A stretch of 64,000 nucleotides of DNA from Amycolatopsis sp. CA-126428. GTDB lineage: Bacteria; Actinomycetota; Actinomycetes; Mycobacteriales; Pseudonocardiaceae. The translations under genes and the position numbers were made by a program. The stretch covers positions 1-64,000 of the forward strand of contig NZ_PPHF01000123.1 in NCBI RefSeq assembly GCF_002904335.1. Reading direction: 5' to 3'. The notes beneath the pieces were generated by a model. That model was not told the origin of the DNA, did not search any database, and saw nothing but the letters and a program-made list of their open reading frames with translations. Positions 32,806 to 40,986 of this stretch are shown here, piece after piece. Position 1 is the stretch's first letter. The number at the start of each line of letters is the position of its first letter.

Positions 32806-33275
32806 TCGGTCTCAAGTGGACGGTCGCGGAAAACGCGGCGTGGTGCGATCTGGTCCGGCCCGGGCGGTTCCGCCCGCGGGCGTGGACCAGCCGCACGCGC
32901 ACCCCGGCGTACTACCCGGACGCGGTGACGCTGACCCCGGACGCCACCGCCGCCGACATCCTCCCGTTCGTCGACGGCTCCGCGGGGTGTTCGGTCAAGG
33001 ACAGCTTCGCGACCCTGGACCTGCCGGGGTTCTCGGTGCTGTTCGAAGCGACGTGGATCGCGTGCGGCCCCGGGGTGCCCGAGCCGGGCTGGCGGCGGAC
33101 GACCGGCCACGGCTTCCCGGCCGACGACTCGGTGGCGGTGCTGTCCCGGGGCCCGGCGCTGGTCGTCGCCCACCGCGGCGACGGCGTGGTCGGGCTGTCC
33201 AACTTCTCGGGACCGCCCCGCTGCGCGTCTGGGTGCGTTAGCCCGTTTTCGCCGCGGCTTTGGCGGCCTTCTTGA
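32802..33275 (+). CDS. Hypothetical protein, possible 3' frameshift
   Basis: 157 residues beginning MIGLKWTVAENAAWCDLVRP, no recognised domain. GTG overlaps the RNA methylase stop. The frame runs 38 nt into the end of the convergent HhH-GPD gene, finishing in a Cys/Ser/Arg-rich tail (ASGCVSPFSPRLWRPS) unlike the rest. Shifting frame near 33210 would give ...FSGTAPLRVWVR and a stop at 33239-33241, a more natural end. So a one-base deletion or sequencing error relative to relatives is suspected. Confidence 0.65.
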   Translation: MIGLKWTVAENAAWCDLVRPGRFRPRAWTSRTRTPAYYPDAVTLTPDATAADILPFVDGSAGCSVKDSFATLDLPGFSVLFEATWIACGPGVPEPGWRRTTGHGFPADDSVAVLSRGPALVVAHRGDGVVGLSNFSGPPRCASGCVSPFSPRLWRPS

Positions 33276-33819
33276 ACGCGCGGACTTCGGCGAGGGTCTC
33301 GGCGCTCGTGACGTCGGCGATCGACCGGCGCGAGCCGCGGTCGCCGTACGCGCCGGCCGCTTCGCGCCAGCCCTTCGGCTGGATGCCGCGCTGCTTTCCC
33401 AGCATGGCCAGGAAGATCTTCGCCTTCTGTTCCCCGAAACCGGGCAGGGCCCTCAGTCGCTTGAGGACTTCGGGACCGTCCGGCTTCGGGCGGCCGTCGA
33501 GCCAGATGCCTTCGGTGCGGCCGTCGTAGTTCTCGATGATGTGCTGGGCCAGCGCGTGGACGCGGCGGGCCATGGAGCCGCCGTAGCGGTGGATGGCCGG
33601 CGGCACCACGCACATCTCGACGAACGCTTCGACGTCGGTCTCGGCGATCTTCGTCAGGGAGAAGCCGTCCATCCGGTCGGCGATCTTCCGCGGGCCGGCG
33701 AACGCGTGCTCCATCGGGTACTGCTGGTCGAGGAGCATGCCGACGAGCAGGGCGAACGGGTCGTCGTTCAGCAGCTTGTCGGCGGCCGGGTCGCCGGTCA
33801 GGTGCAGTTCGCGCAACAT
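33238..33819 (-). CDS. HhH-GPD base-excision repair family protein
   Basis: 193 residues from the ATG at 33819. Helix-hairpin-helix in LKRLRALPGFGEQKAKIFLA (about 123-142), and the N-terminal FALLVGMLLDQQYPMEHAFAG helix of the endonuclease III/MutY superfamily. It lacks the C-terminal 4Fe-4S cysteines, and I do not see the catalytic Asp at its usual spacing, so glycosylase activity is uncertain. Corresponds to the uncharacterised actinobacterial HhH-GPD group. CAAGAT 6 nt ahead of the ATG suggests a leaderless start. Confidence 0.88.
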   Translation of the reverse strand: MLRELHLTGDPAADKLLNDDPFALLVGMLLDQQYPMEHAFAGPRKIADRMDGFSLTKIAETDVEAFVEMCVVPPAIHRYGGSMARRVHALAQHIIENYDGRTEGIWLDGRPKPDGPEVLKRLRALPGFGEQKAKIFLAMLGKQRGIQPKGWREAAGAYGDRGSRRSIADVTSAETLAEVRAFKKAAKAAAKTG

Positions 33820-33868
33820 GCCGTCATCTTGACACAACCCGCTTCTCCGGCAGGGGGGACGACCGGCG

Positions 33869-34642
33869 CTACCCCTTCGCGTAGCGCGACGGCGTCGTGC
33901 CCAGGTACCGCTTGAAGTGCCGGGTCAGGTGGGCCTGGTCGGTGAACCCGGCCGCCGTCGCGACTTCGGCGGCGGGGGTGCCGTCCAGCAGCAGCCGGCG
34001 GGCCCGGTCCACCCGGCGGCCGGTCAGGTAGCGGTGCGGCGGCAGGCCGAACCGCGCCCCGAAGCAGCGGACGAGGTACGCCGGGTGCGCGCCGAGCGTC
34101 TCGCCCGCTTCGGCCAGCGTCAGCGCTTCCGGCAGATGAGCGTCCAGCAGGTCGCGAAGATCGTCGGCGAGGCCGTGCTTCGGCTCGGGCGACGCCGGTT
34201 TGCCCAGGTGGGTGCGCAGGCGATCGGCGACCAGCACGAGCCGGCTTTCGGCCTCGAGCGTGTCACCGGGCTCGGCGAGGGACTCGTGGAGCTGGTGGAT
34301 GCGGGTGCGCAGGAGGCCGTCGGCGAGGCTGGGCCGGTCGACCGCCGCGCCGATCAGGTCCTCGCCCAGCACCGGCGTGTCCAGGTAGAGCACGCGCTTG
34401 CGGAAGCCGTGGCTGGTCGCGGCGCGGCCGTCGTGGGCGACGTTCGGCGGCAGCAGCGTCACCGCCGGGCCGAGCGCGCCGTGGTGGTGGCGGTCGAGGT
34501 CGTAGCGGATGACACCGTCGTCGACGATCAGCAGCGTCCACGTGTCGTGCGTGTGCAGCGGGTAGGCGTGCGTGGTGAAGCGCGCGTGGAAGACCTCGGC
34601 GATCCCCGGGACCGCCGGCCGCCAAGCCGCGACGTCCGCCAT
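33869..34642 (-). CDS. AraC-family regulator with cupin sensor
   Basis: 257 residues from the ATG at 34642 (a TTG at 34657 adds five). N-terminal cupin: FHARFTTHAYPLHTHDTWTLLIV with metal-type histidines, then DLDRHHHGALGPAVTLLPPN. C-terminal HTH pair from about 160: LTLAEAGETLGAHPAYLVRC and VATAAGFTDQAHLTRHFKRY. Ligand unknown. Divergent from the DUF2000 gene 50 bp away, its probable target. Confidence 0.93.
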   Translation of the reverse strand: MADVAAWRPAVPGIAEVFHARFTTHAYPLHTHDTWTLLIVDDGVIRYDLDRHHHGALGPAVTLLPPNVAHDGRAATSHGFRKRVLYLDTPVLGEDLIGAAVDRPSLADGLLRTRIHQLHESLAEPGDTLEAESRLVLVADRLRTHLGKPASPEPKHGLADDLRDLLDAHLPEALTLAEAGETLGAHPAYLVRCFGARFGLPPHRYLTGRRVDRARRLLLDGTPAAEVATAAGFTDQAHLTRHFKRYLGTTPSRYAKG

Positions 34643-34692
34643 GTCAAGAACGTACAAGACGCGGGCGTCGCGCCCGGGCGAGTCTTGGGGGT

Positions 34693-35106
34693 ATGAGTTC
34701 CTTCGACACGAAGATCGCCGTCCTGCTCCGCGACGACCTGGCGTCCTGGCAGCGGCTGAACGTCACCGCGTTCCTGGTGAGCGGCATCGCCCACGTGACC
34801 CCCGAGCTGATGGGCGAGCCGTACGCCGACGCCGACGGCACCGAGTACCTGCCGATGTTCGGCCAGCCGATCATGGTCTTTTCCGGCACGGCGGACGTCC
34901 TGACCGCGGCCCACGGGCGCGCGCTGGGCCGCGGGCTGCGGTTCTCGATCTTCACCGACGAGCTGTTCCACACCGGCAACGACGCCGACAACCGCGCGGC
35001 GGTCCGCGAGGTGCCGGGCGAGAAGCTGGCGCTGGCCGGGCTGGCGGTGCACGGGCCGAAGAACGCCGTGGACAAGATCCTCAAGGGCGCGTCGCTGCAC
35101 CGCTGA
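34693..35106 (+). CDS. DUF2000 protein
   Basis: 137 residues. MSSFDTKIAVLLRDDLASWQ opening, central PMFGQPIMVFSGTADVLTAA, and LFHTGNDADNRAAVRE. These match DUF2000, a small peptidyl-tRNA-hydrolase-2-like fold of unknown function that is often encoded beside an AraC regulator, as here. Confidence 0.88.
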   Translation: MSSFDTKIAVLLRDDLASWQRLNVTAFLVSGIAHVTPELMGEPYADADGTEYLPMFGQPIMVFSGTADVLTAAHGRALGRGLRFSIFTDELFHTGNDADNRAAVREVPGEKLALAGLAVHGPKNAVDKILKGASLHR

Positions 35107-35190
35107 GTAAAACTGCTCTATCCCCCGGCCGGGTGAGCTGCCACCATGATCGGCAGTGCCGCGGAGAGCGGCTCGGGATGGGGAGGTTCC

Positions 35191-35697
35191 GTGAATTCAC
35201 TTCGTCGTGCGTGCGTGGTCCTGACGGCGGCGGCCGGGCTGGGCGCGGCGCTCGTGCCGGTCGCCTCGGCGGACCCGCTGCAGACGGTCGCCTACACGTC
35301 GGAAGCCGGCGCCTGGCCGCTGGAAGGCAGCGCCCAGTACGCGGCGCCTGGTGACGAGATCGCCGTGTGGGAGTACGACGGCAGGCTGAAGATCGACGTC
35401 CAGTCCGGTTTCGAGGACATGCGCGTCGAGCTGAGCGCGCCGGCCGGGGAAGCACTCCACACCGGCACCTACACCGGCGCCCGCTGGCGTGGGCAGAGCG
35501 ACCCGGCACTGACCACGCCCGGGATCTTCGTGGTCAGCACCCATTTCGGCTGCGGTGACGACTACGCGGACTTCACCATCGACCGGCTGGACAAGGACGC
35601 CGACGGCCGCACGACCGACGTCGACGCGACGTTCGTCCAGCGCTGCGGCGCCCCGGACGCCCCCGCCACCCGCGGCGAGGTCCACTTCCACCTCTGA
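35191..35697 (+). CDS. Secreted protein, function unknown
   Basis: 168 residues from the GTG at 35191, with GGGGAGG 5 nt upstream. Sec signal peptide: MNSLRRACVVLTAAAGLGAA, predicted cleavage after VASA (about residue 28). Mature part is an acidic, beta-rich domain with two Cys (HFGCGDDY, QRCGAP) that could pair. It contains no catalytic motif I recognise. An in-frame ATG at 35146 would bury the signal peptide, so the GTG is preferred. Confidence 0.82.
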   Translation: MNSLRRACVVLTAAAGLGAALVPVASADPLQTVAYTSEAGAWPLEGSAQYAAPGDEIAVWEYDGRLKIDVQSGFEDMRVELSAPAGEALHTGTYTGARWRGQSDPALTTPGIFVVSTHFGCGDDYADFTIDRLDKDADGRTTDVDATFVQRCGAPDAPATRGEVHFHL

Positions 35698-35698
35698 G

Positions 35699-36316
35699 TC
35701 ACGGCGCGGTCGCGTGCACCAGGAAGACGCTGCGGATCCGGTCGCCGGTGTCGACGGTGAACGTCCGCGCCGAAGCGTCCGCGAAACCCGCCGACGAGGC
35801 CAGCGCCGCCGCGCCGGCCTCGCCGGTCGGGAAGGACAGGTCCGCCGGCACGAACTCGGCGAACGGCCCGGACGGCTTGAACCGCGCCCCCGACACGATC
35901 GAGAACGCCAGCCGGCCGCCGGGGCGCAGCACGCGGAGCCAGTCGGCGAAGGCAGTGGCCCCCAGGAAGTGCAGCGAAGACGCGCACAGCACGACGTCGG
36001 CCGAGTGGTCCTCGACCGGCAGCGGCACCGCCGGCCCGACCCGCCACTCGATCCGCCCGTCCGGATCCTGCGCGGGCGCTTTGGCCTCGGCCCGCGCGAC
36101 CATGGCCGGCGACAAGTCGACAGCCAGTACGCGCGCGGGCTTCAGCCGTAGCGCCGCATACGCCGCGACGCCCGTCCCGGTGGCGACGTCGAGGACGAGA
36201 CCCGGAGCGTCGGGGAGCGGCTCGACCAGGGCTTCCGCCACCGATCCGTGGAACGGGTCGTCGTCGTACTGCTCGGCTGTGCGGTCGAAGAAGGCCGCCC
36301 GGGATTCGTCGGTCAC
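35699..36316 (-). CDS. Class I SAM-dependent methyltransferase
   Basis: 205 residues. Motif I LVLDVATGTGVAAYAAL (about 40-56), AVDLSPAMVARAEAKA, and RVLRPGGRLAFSIVSG. Methyltransf_11/25-type, similar to UbiE-like small-molecule methylases; substrate unknown. Starts 9 bp after the DUF2203 stop on the same strand, so probably co-transcribed with it. Confidence 0.92.
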   Translation of the reverse strand: MTDESRAAFFDRTAEQYDDDPFHGSVAEALVEPLPDAPGLVLDVATGTGVAAYAALRLKPARVLAVDLSPAMVARAEAKAPAQDPDGRIEWRVGPAVPLPVEDHSADVVLCASSLHFLGATAFADWLRVLRPGGRLAFSIVSGARFKPSGPFAEFVPADLSFPTGEAGAAALASSAGFADASARTFTVDTGDRIRSVFLVHATAP

Positions 36317-36325
36317 GCACCCAAC

Positions 36326-36706
36326 CTAGCCGGGGCCACCAGCGGTTTTCAGCGGACGACGGCCGGCGAACCCGAGGTCGGTGCGGTGGTACCAGCCCAG
36401 CTCGCGGTCACCTTCGAGCCAGCACAGGAGGACGTCGGTGCCGTCCAGCTCGGCCGGGAAGTCGACCAGCAGTGGCGCGAACCCCTTGAGCTCGGCGCCG
36501 GTGCGCTGCACCGTCGTCATCAGGTCGTCGAGGCGGGCCTGGGCGGCCTTCCACTCGGGCAGGCCGCCCAGCGCGGTGGCGCGGCCGCCCGGCCGCAGCG
36601 ACGCCGCGAGCTCGGCGGCGTCGGCCCGGACGCGCACCAGTTCGTCGAGGACCGGCCGCAGGCGCGCCAGTTCGTCGCGCGCTTCCGCGACGGTGAACAG
36701 TCCCAT
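36326..36706 (-). CDS. DUF2203 protein
   Basis: 126 residues. FTVAEARDELARLRPVLDEL helix, then KGFAPLLVDFPAELDGTDVL and the C-terminal LCWLEGDRELGWYHRTDLGF, the DUF2203 hallmark. Function unknown. Between a membrane protein (25 bp upstream) and a methyltransferase (9 bp downstream) on the same strand. Confidence 0.88.
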   Translation of the reverse strand: MGLFTVAEARDELARLRPVLDELVRVRADAAELAASLRPGGRATALGGLPEWKAAQARLDDLMTTVQRTGAELKGFAPLLVDFPAELDGTDVLLCWLEGDRELGWYHRTDLGFAGRRPLKTAGGPG

Positions 36707-36731
36707 TCGCCGATGATGCCATCGGCGTGCG

Positions 36732-37250
36732 TCAGCCTTCGCGCCGCCGCCTGACCAGTGCGTTGGCCAGCCCGCTGCCGACCAGCAGGAAGCCCACGCC
36801 GAGCAGGCCGCCGATGAAGAGGAAGTCCATGACGCCGTACGCGATGTCGCTCTTCGGCATCAGGTTGACCAGCCGGAACCCCCATTCGGGCACGGCCATC
36901 GCGGCGACGCCGGGCAGCACGCCGTAGATCAGGCCGCCGAGGATCGGGCCGACCGCCGACAGCGCCCCGAGCGCGGCGACGACCAGCAGCAGGATCGCCC
37001 CGCCGGCCAGCAGCGCGATGCCCAGCGGGTCGCGGTTGGTGCTCAGGGTGGCCTGGATCAGCTGCTGCTGGCGCAGCCCGCCCCAGCTCAGCAGGCCCAG
37101 CGCGACCGGCGTGAGGACGAGCCCGCCGAGCGCGCTGACCACGTGCGCGGCGCCCCGGCGCGGCCGTTCGTCGAGCACGTCGGGTTCGCCGGTGTCCGGG
37201 TAGTCGTTCTCGTAGTCGTCTTCGTAGTCGGCGTACCGATGGGTCGACAT
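36732..37250 (-). CDS. Four-helix membrane protein with acidic N-terminus
   Basis: 172 residues from the ATG at 37250 (GGGAGGTGACGGCC precedes it). Residues 1-32 are rich in Asp/Glu/Tyr (YADYEDDYENDY), followed by four hydrophobic helices at about 38-60, 76-98, 103-122 and 137-165, and an RRRREG tail. No family recognised. First gene of a probable run with DUF2203 and the methyltransferase. Confidence 0.8.
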   Translation of the reverse strand: MSTHRYADYEDDYENDYPDTGEPDVLDERPRRGAAHVVSALGGLVLTPVALGLLSWGGLRQQQLIQATLSTNRDPLGIALLAGGAILLLVVAALGALSAVGPILGGLIYGVLPGVAAMAVPEWGFRLVNLMPKSDIAYGVMDFLFIGGLLGVGFLLVGSGLANALVRRRREG

Positions 37251-37497
37251 GGCCGTCACCTCCCGCATGGTGGGTTCACGGGTGGCATCGTGCCCTGGTT
37301 CACCGCCGAACGCCTACGGTCGCTCGGCAAGCGGTCGGATCGGGGTCCCGCCCGGTGATCCGGGCCACAAAGCGCGGGTGGAGACTTGATGCCGACCACT
37401 ACTTGAACCATCCAGGTGCGTCAAGCAGTACGCTTGTACCGCTACCGGCGAGACGTATCGAAGAACGCGAAGATCCGCGGAAGGAGCACCGCTGCTC

Positions 37498-38721
37498 ATG
37501 GCCAAGATCAAGGTCCAGGGCACCGTCGTCGAACTCGACGGCGATGAGATGACCCGCATCATCTGGCAGTTCATCAAGGACAAGCTGATCCACCCGTACC
37601 TGGACGTGAACCTGGACTACTACGACCTGGGTATCGAGGAGCGGGACCGCACCGACGACCAGGTCACGATCGACGCCGCGAACGCCATCAAGAAGCACGG
37701 CGTCGGCGTCAAGTGCGCCACGATCACCCCGGACGAGGCCCGCGTCGAAGAGTTCGGCCTCAAGAAGATGTGGCTGTCCCCGAACGGGACCATCCGCAAC
37801 ATCCTCGGCGGCGTGATCTTCCGCGAGCCGATCGTCATCCAGAACATCCCGCGGCTGGTGCCGACGTGGACGAAGCCGATCATCATCGGCCGCCACGCCC
37901 ACGGCGACCAGTACAAGGCGACCAACTTCAAGGTCCCCGGCCCAGGCACGCTGACCATCAGCTACACCCCGGACGACGGCTCCGAGCCGATGGAGTTCGA
38001 GGTCGCGAAGTTCCCCGAGGGCGGCGGCGTCGCCATGGGGATGTACAACTACAAGAAGTCGATCGAGGACTTCGCGCGCGCGTCCCTGCAGTACGGCCTG
38101 GACCGCGGCCTGCCGGTCTACCTCTCCACCAAGAACACCATCCTCAAGGCCTACGACGGCCAGTTCAAGGACGTGTTCGAGGAGATCTTCCAGAACGAGT
38201 TCAAGACCGACTTCGACGCCAAGGGCATCTCCTACGAGCACCGCCTGATCGACGACATGGTCGCCGCGGCGATGAAGTGGGAGGGCGGCTACGTCTGGGC
38301 GTGCAAGAACTACGACGGTGACGTCCAGTCCGACACGGTCGCGCAGGGCTTCGGCTCGCTCGGCCTGATGACGTCGGTGCTGCGCACGCCGGACGGCCGG
38401 ACCGTCGAGGCCGAGGCCGCGCACGGCACGGTCACCCGGCACTACCGCCAGCACCAGCAGGGCAAGCCGACGTCGACCAACCCGATCGCGTCGATCTACG
38501 CCTGGACCCGCGGCCTCGAGCACCGCGGCAAGCTGGACGGCAACCAGGAGCTGATCGGCTTCGCGAACACGCTGGAGCAGGTCGTCGTCGAGACCGTCGA
38601 GAGCGGTCAGATGACGAAGGACCTGGCGCTGCTGATCAGCAAGGACCAGCCGTTCCAGACGACCGAGGAGTTCCTCTCGACGCTGGACGACAACCTGGCG
38701 AAGAAGATCGCCCAGGGCTGA
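37498..38721 (+). CDS. icd: NADP-dependent isocitrate dehydrogenase (dimeric type)
   Basis: 407 residues. Oxidatively decarboxylates isocitrate to 2-oxoglutarate in the TCA cycle. The eukaryote-like homodimeric subfamily is recognised by VVELDGDEMTRIIWQFIKDK, KKMWLSPNGTIRN and GRHAHGDQYKATNF, not by the E. coli-type Icd signature. Metal-binding Asp residues lie around IDDMVAAAMKWEGGYVWACK. AAGGAG 12 nt upstream of the ATG; a possible promoter TTGAAC-17-CAGTAC lies at 37403-37431. Terminator follows at 38734. Confidence 0.97.
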   Translation: MAKIKVQGTVVELDGDEMTRIIWQFIKDKLIHPYLDVNLDYYDLGIEERDRTDDQVTIDAANAIKKHGVGVKCATITPDEARVEEFGLKKMWLSPNGTIRNILGGVIFREPIVIQNIPRLVPTWTKPIIIGRHAHGDQYKATNFKVPGPGTLTISYTPDDGSEPMEFEVAKFPEGGGVAMGMYNYKKSIEDFARASLQYGLDRGLPVYLSTKNTILKAYDGQFKDVFEEIFQNEFKTDFDAKGISYEHRLIDDMVAAAMKWEGGYVWACKNYDGDVQSDTVAQGFGSLGLMTSVLRTPDGRTVEAEAAHGTVTRHYRQHQQGKPTSTNPIASIYAWTRGLEHRGKLDGNQELIGFANTLEQVVVETVESGQMTKDLALLISKDQPFQTTEEFLSTLDDNLAKKIAQG

Positions 38722-38733
38722 GTTCGCTGCTGC

Positions 38734-38769
38734 GAAAGCCCCTTCCCGGTTCGCCGGGAAGGGGCTTTT
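38734..38769 (+). terminator. UUCG-loop terminator after icd
   Basis: 16-bp stem (GAAAGCCCCTTCCCGG / CCGGGAAGGGGCTTTT, one end pair G-T) closed by the very stable C(TTCG)G tetraloop and running into TTTTC. 12 nt after the icd stop. Confidence 0.92.
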
Positions 38770-38903
38770 CGGTTGATCACGCGGTGTCACCTCGTGCCCG
38801 GGCCACTGGCGCCTCCGGGTGGTTGCGACGTCCGGCGCTGCCGTCCGGGTAAAGGATTGCCTACCCTTGGCGGTGGGGCGGGGTTCGCGGGTTGGAGGAA
38901 GGC

Positions 38904-39200
38904 ATGTCGAAGAAGACTTTGCTCATCTTGGGCGCGCTCGTCCTGGTCGTCATCGTCTACGCCATGAACACGGGCAAGCAGGCGTCGGGGGCGTCGGCCA
39001 CCGGCTGCAAGGTGACGGTGACCGCGGACGTCCTGAACGCCCGCGAGGCGGCGGACGGCCACGCGAAGGTCGTCGGCAAGTACTTGCGCGACGCCCAGTT
39101 CGACGCGATGCCGGGCGTGCAGAACGGCTTCCGCAAGGTGGCCGACACGAAGTGGGTGGCGGCCGAGTTCACCCAGCCCGTCGCGGGCTCCGCCTGCTGA
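38904..39200 (+). CDS. Small membrane-anchored SH3-like protein
   Basis: 98 residues behind GGAGGAAGG. One N-terminal helix (TLLILGALVLVVIVYAM, about 4-20) anchors an extracytoplasmic bacterial SH3-like domain: VTADVLNAREAADGHAKVVG, GFRKVADTKWVAAEFTQ. SH3b domains commonly bind cell-wall peptides. The two Cys (GCKV and the C-terminal SAC) could bond to each other. Confidence 0.82.
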   Translation: MSKKTLLILGALVLVVIVYAMNTGKQASGASATGCKVTVTADVLNAREAADGHAKVVGKYLRDAQFDAMPGVQNGFRKVADTKWVAAEFTQPVAGSAC

Positions 39201-39205
39201 TTTTT

Positions 39206-39754
39206 TCAGACGCCCAGCAGGTCGGCCGCGAGCGTGACGACACCGAACGCCGCCGCCGACAGGCCGAGGGTCCTGGCGCGTTTCGGATCGCGTTTCGCCG
39301 CTGCCCGCCAGTAGAGGCCGACACCGATCGCCAGCATCAGCAGTTCGACCACGGCCGAGACGGCGGGCAGCCGCCAGAGCCCGAAGCCGAAGGTGGGCAG
39401 ATCGCCGGCGTTGCCGGGCAGGATCGGCAGGTCGGCGCGGTGCACGACGAGGTCGAGCAGCCAGTGCGAGAACACGACCCCGCCGAGGACGAGCCCGGCT
39501 TCGCGGCCGAGCCAGTAGGCGGCGACCGCCCCGAACAGCGCGGCGAGCACGAGCGCGCCGACGAGGGAGTGCGTGTAGTCGGCGTGGATGACGCCGCCGC
39601 CGTAGCCCTCGCCGTCGATCGTCTCGACACCGCTCAGGTAGAGCGGCACGAAGACGACGTCGAGCCAGGCGGTGGCGAGCATGAGCGTCCAGACGGGGAT
39701 GGCGGGCCGTCCCGCCTTGACGGCGGCGGCCAGCCCGAAGTGCCCGGCGATCAT
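39206..39754 (-). CDS. Multi-pass membrane protein, metal-dependent hydrolase-like
   Basis: 182 residues, about five hydrophobic helices. His/Asp residues in helices (AGHFGLAAA, HADYTHSLVGAL, FSHWLLDLVVHRADLP) resemble membrane-bound metal-dependent hydrolases of the YdjM/DUF457 type. Activity unproven. ATG at 39754 overlaps the stop of a 28-codon ORF, which in turn overlaps tetR, giving a tight three-gene unit. Confidence 0.8.
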   Translation of the reverse strand: MIAGHFGLAAAVKAGRPAIPVWTLMLATAWLDVVFVPLYLSGVETIDGEGYGGGVIHADYTHSLVGALVLAALFGAVAAYWLGREAGLVLGGVVFSHWLLDLVVHRADLPILPGNAGDLPTFGFGLWRLPAVSAVVELLMLAIGVGLYWRAAAKRDPKRARTLGLSAAAFGVVTLAADLLGV

Positions 39755-39837
39755 CGGCCGGCCTCCGTCCAGGGGAAGCGGGCGTCGAGCACGCCGAGCC
39801 CGACGGTGAAGAGCAGTACGGCGAGGATGAAGGTCAT
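39751..39837 (-). CDS. 28-residue membrane microprotein
   Basis: Encodes MTFILAVLLFTVGLGVLDAR plus eight residues ending WTEAGR: one hydrophobic helix with a charged tail. Both ends overlap neighbours by ATGA (with tetR at 39834-39837, with the hydrolase at 39751-39754), so it must be translated if the operon is read through by coupling. Too short for ordinary gene finders. Confidence 0.6.
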   Translation of the reverse strand: MTFILAVLLFTVGLGVLDARFPWTEAGR

Positions 39838-40415
39838 CGGTTTCCCTGTTCTGCGTAGGTTTCGAGGCCCTGGACGAGCATTTTCTTGAGCACTTCGAAG
39901 CTCTCGCCGACGTCTTCCGGGCGCCCGAAGCCGCCGGAGGCCTCGAGCCCGGCAAAGCCGTGGACGGCGGCGCGGATGCACCGCGTGGCGTGGACCGATT
40001 GGGCGTGGTCGAAGCCGAACGGCCGCAGCACGGCGAAGACGACTTCGGCGACGGCGTGGGTGGCGGTGCTGAGTTCGGTATCTCCCTGGTCGGGTGCGGC
40101 GGTCAGGGCGCCGGTGCGGTGCGGGTGGGTTTGCAGGTAGTGGCGGTAGGCGTCGGCGACCGCGGCAATCGCGTCTCCGCCCTCGCGCCCGGTGGCGGCG
40201 GTGCGGAGCGTTTCGGCCATTTCCTTGACGACGCGGAGGTCGATCAGCCGCCGGAGATCGGCGAGGTTTTCGACGTGCTTGTAGAGCGAGGGCGCGGCAA
40301 CCCCGGCGCGGCCGGCGATCTTGGCGAGGGTGAGTGCGTCGGGTCCGGACTCGTCGACGAGGGCCATGGCGAGGTCGACCACCGCGTCGGTGGTCAGGCC
40401 GGCCCTAGGCGACAT
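39834..40415 (-). CDS. TetR-family regulator
   Basis: 193 residues. N-terminal HTH: DALTLAKIAGRAGVAAPSLY then KHVENLADLRRLI. The C-terminal domain with THPHRTGALTAAP and the AAVHGFAGLEASGGFG helix fits the WHG-type TetR C-domain. Probably represses its own operon through the perfect palindrome 14 bp upstream of its start. Confidence 0.92.
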   Translation of the reverse strand: MSPRAGLTTDAVVDLAMALVDESGPDALTLAKIAGRAGVAAPSLYKHVENLADLRRLIDLRVVKEMAETLRTAATGREGGDAIAAVADAYRHYLQTHPHRTGALTAAPDQGDTELSTATHAVAEVVFAVLRPFGFDHAQSVHATRCIRAAVHGFAGLEASGGFGRPEDVGESFEVLKKMLVQGLETYAEQGNR

Positions 40416-40428
40416 GGTGGCTACTTGG

Positions 40429-40446
40429 CATAGCTTTAAAGCTATG
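40429..40446. promoter_or_regulatory. Perfect 18-bp palindromic operator
   Basis: CATAGCTTTAAAGCTATG, unusually AT-rich for this genome, 13 bp upstream of the tetR ATG. Classical TetR-family autoregulatory operator layout. Confidence 0.85.
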
Positions 40447-40986
40447 ATTCGTAGCTTCGGTCGTCAAGGCCCGGTTTTGTCGGTGGTGGGTGCTAGAACT
40501 GATCACAGGAAAAACCGCAGGTGGCGGCGTGGGGCCGCCGGGAAGGAGGAAGCGTCCGGGGGCGGGCGACAACTGAATCGCGGGACGAGCCAGAGGTGTC
40601 CGCGGGGTCTCCAGGGGGAGTCTCGCGGGCCGGACGGGGAGTTCGGGCGGTGCGGGTCGGCGGCGGTGGGATCGAGCCCTGGGGACCGCGCTCAGACGGG
40701 GGTCGGAGCGCGACGGGGGAGATGTGTCGGTGCCGGGTGGGCCGTGGCGAGAGATCCGCGTTCCGGGCTGGCTGGGCGCGCGGTGGGCCGCTCGGGGGGC
40801 CTGCCGGGAGCCTGGATAGGCGCGCAGCGGGGCGTGCTCGGAGCGGCCATCGAGCGGCCGGTTCATTCTCTGGGTGCGCTCGGGCTCGCGGTGGTCGAGC
40901 AGCGCGCCGCCCCTAAGCGGTGCGAGCGCTGCCATCGGAGGCGACCCATCGGCGCTGGGCCGGCCGCCACCTCCCTCCAGCGGGCG
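40447..40986. other. Gene-poor stretch with an orphan promoter-like motif
   Basis: 540 bp without a supportable gene. At 40475-40503 lies TTGTCGGTGGTGGGTGCTAG followed by AACTGATCA. This resembles the region upstream of DUF222/HNH (13E12-type) genes in actinobacteria, but no such gene follows. The remainder is very GC-rich; open frames on both strands have Arg/Gly/Pro-rich composition and no motifs. Confidence 0.45.

Noticed and set aside
40405..40935. 176-codon minus-strand frame upstream of tetR
   Set aside because: Runs through the tetR operator, Pro/Arg/Ser-rich, no motif.
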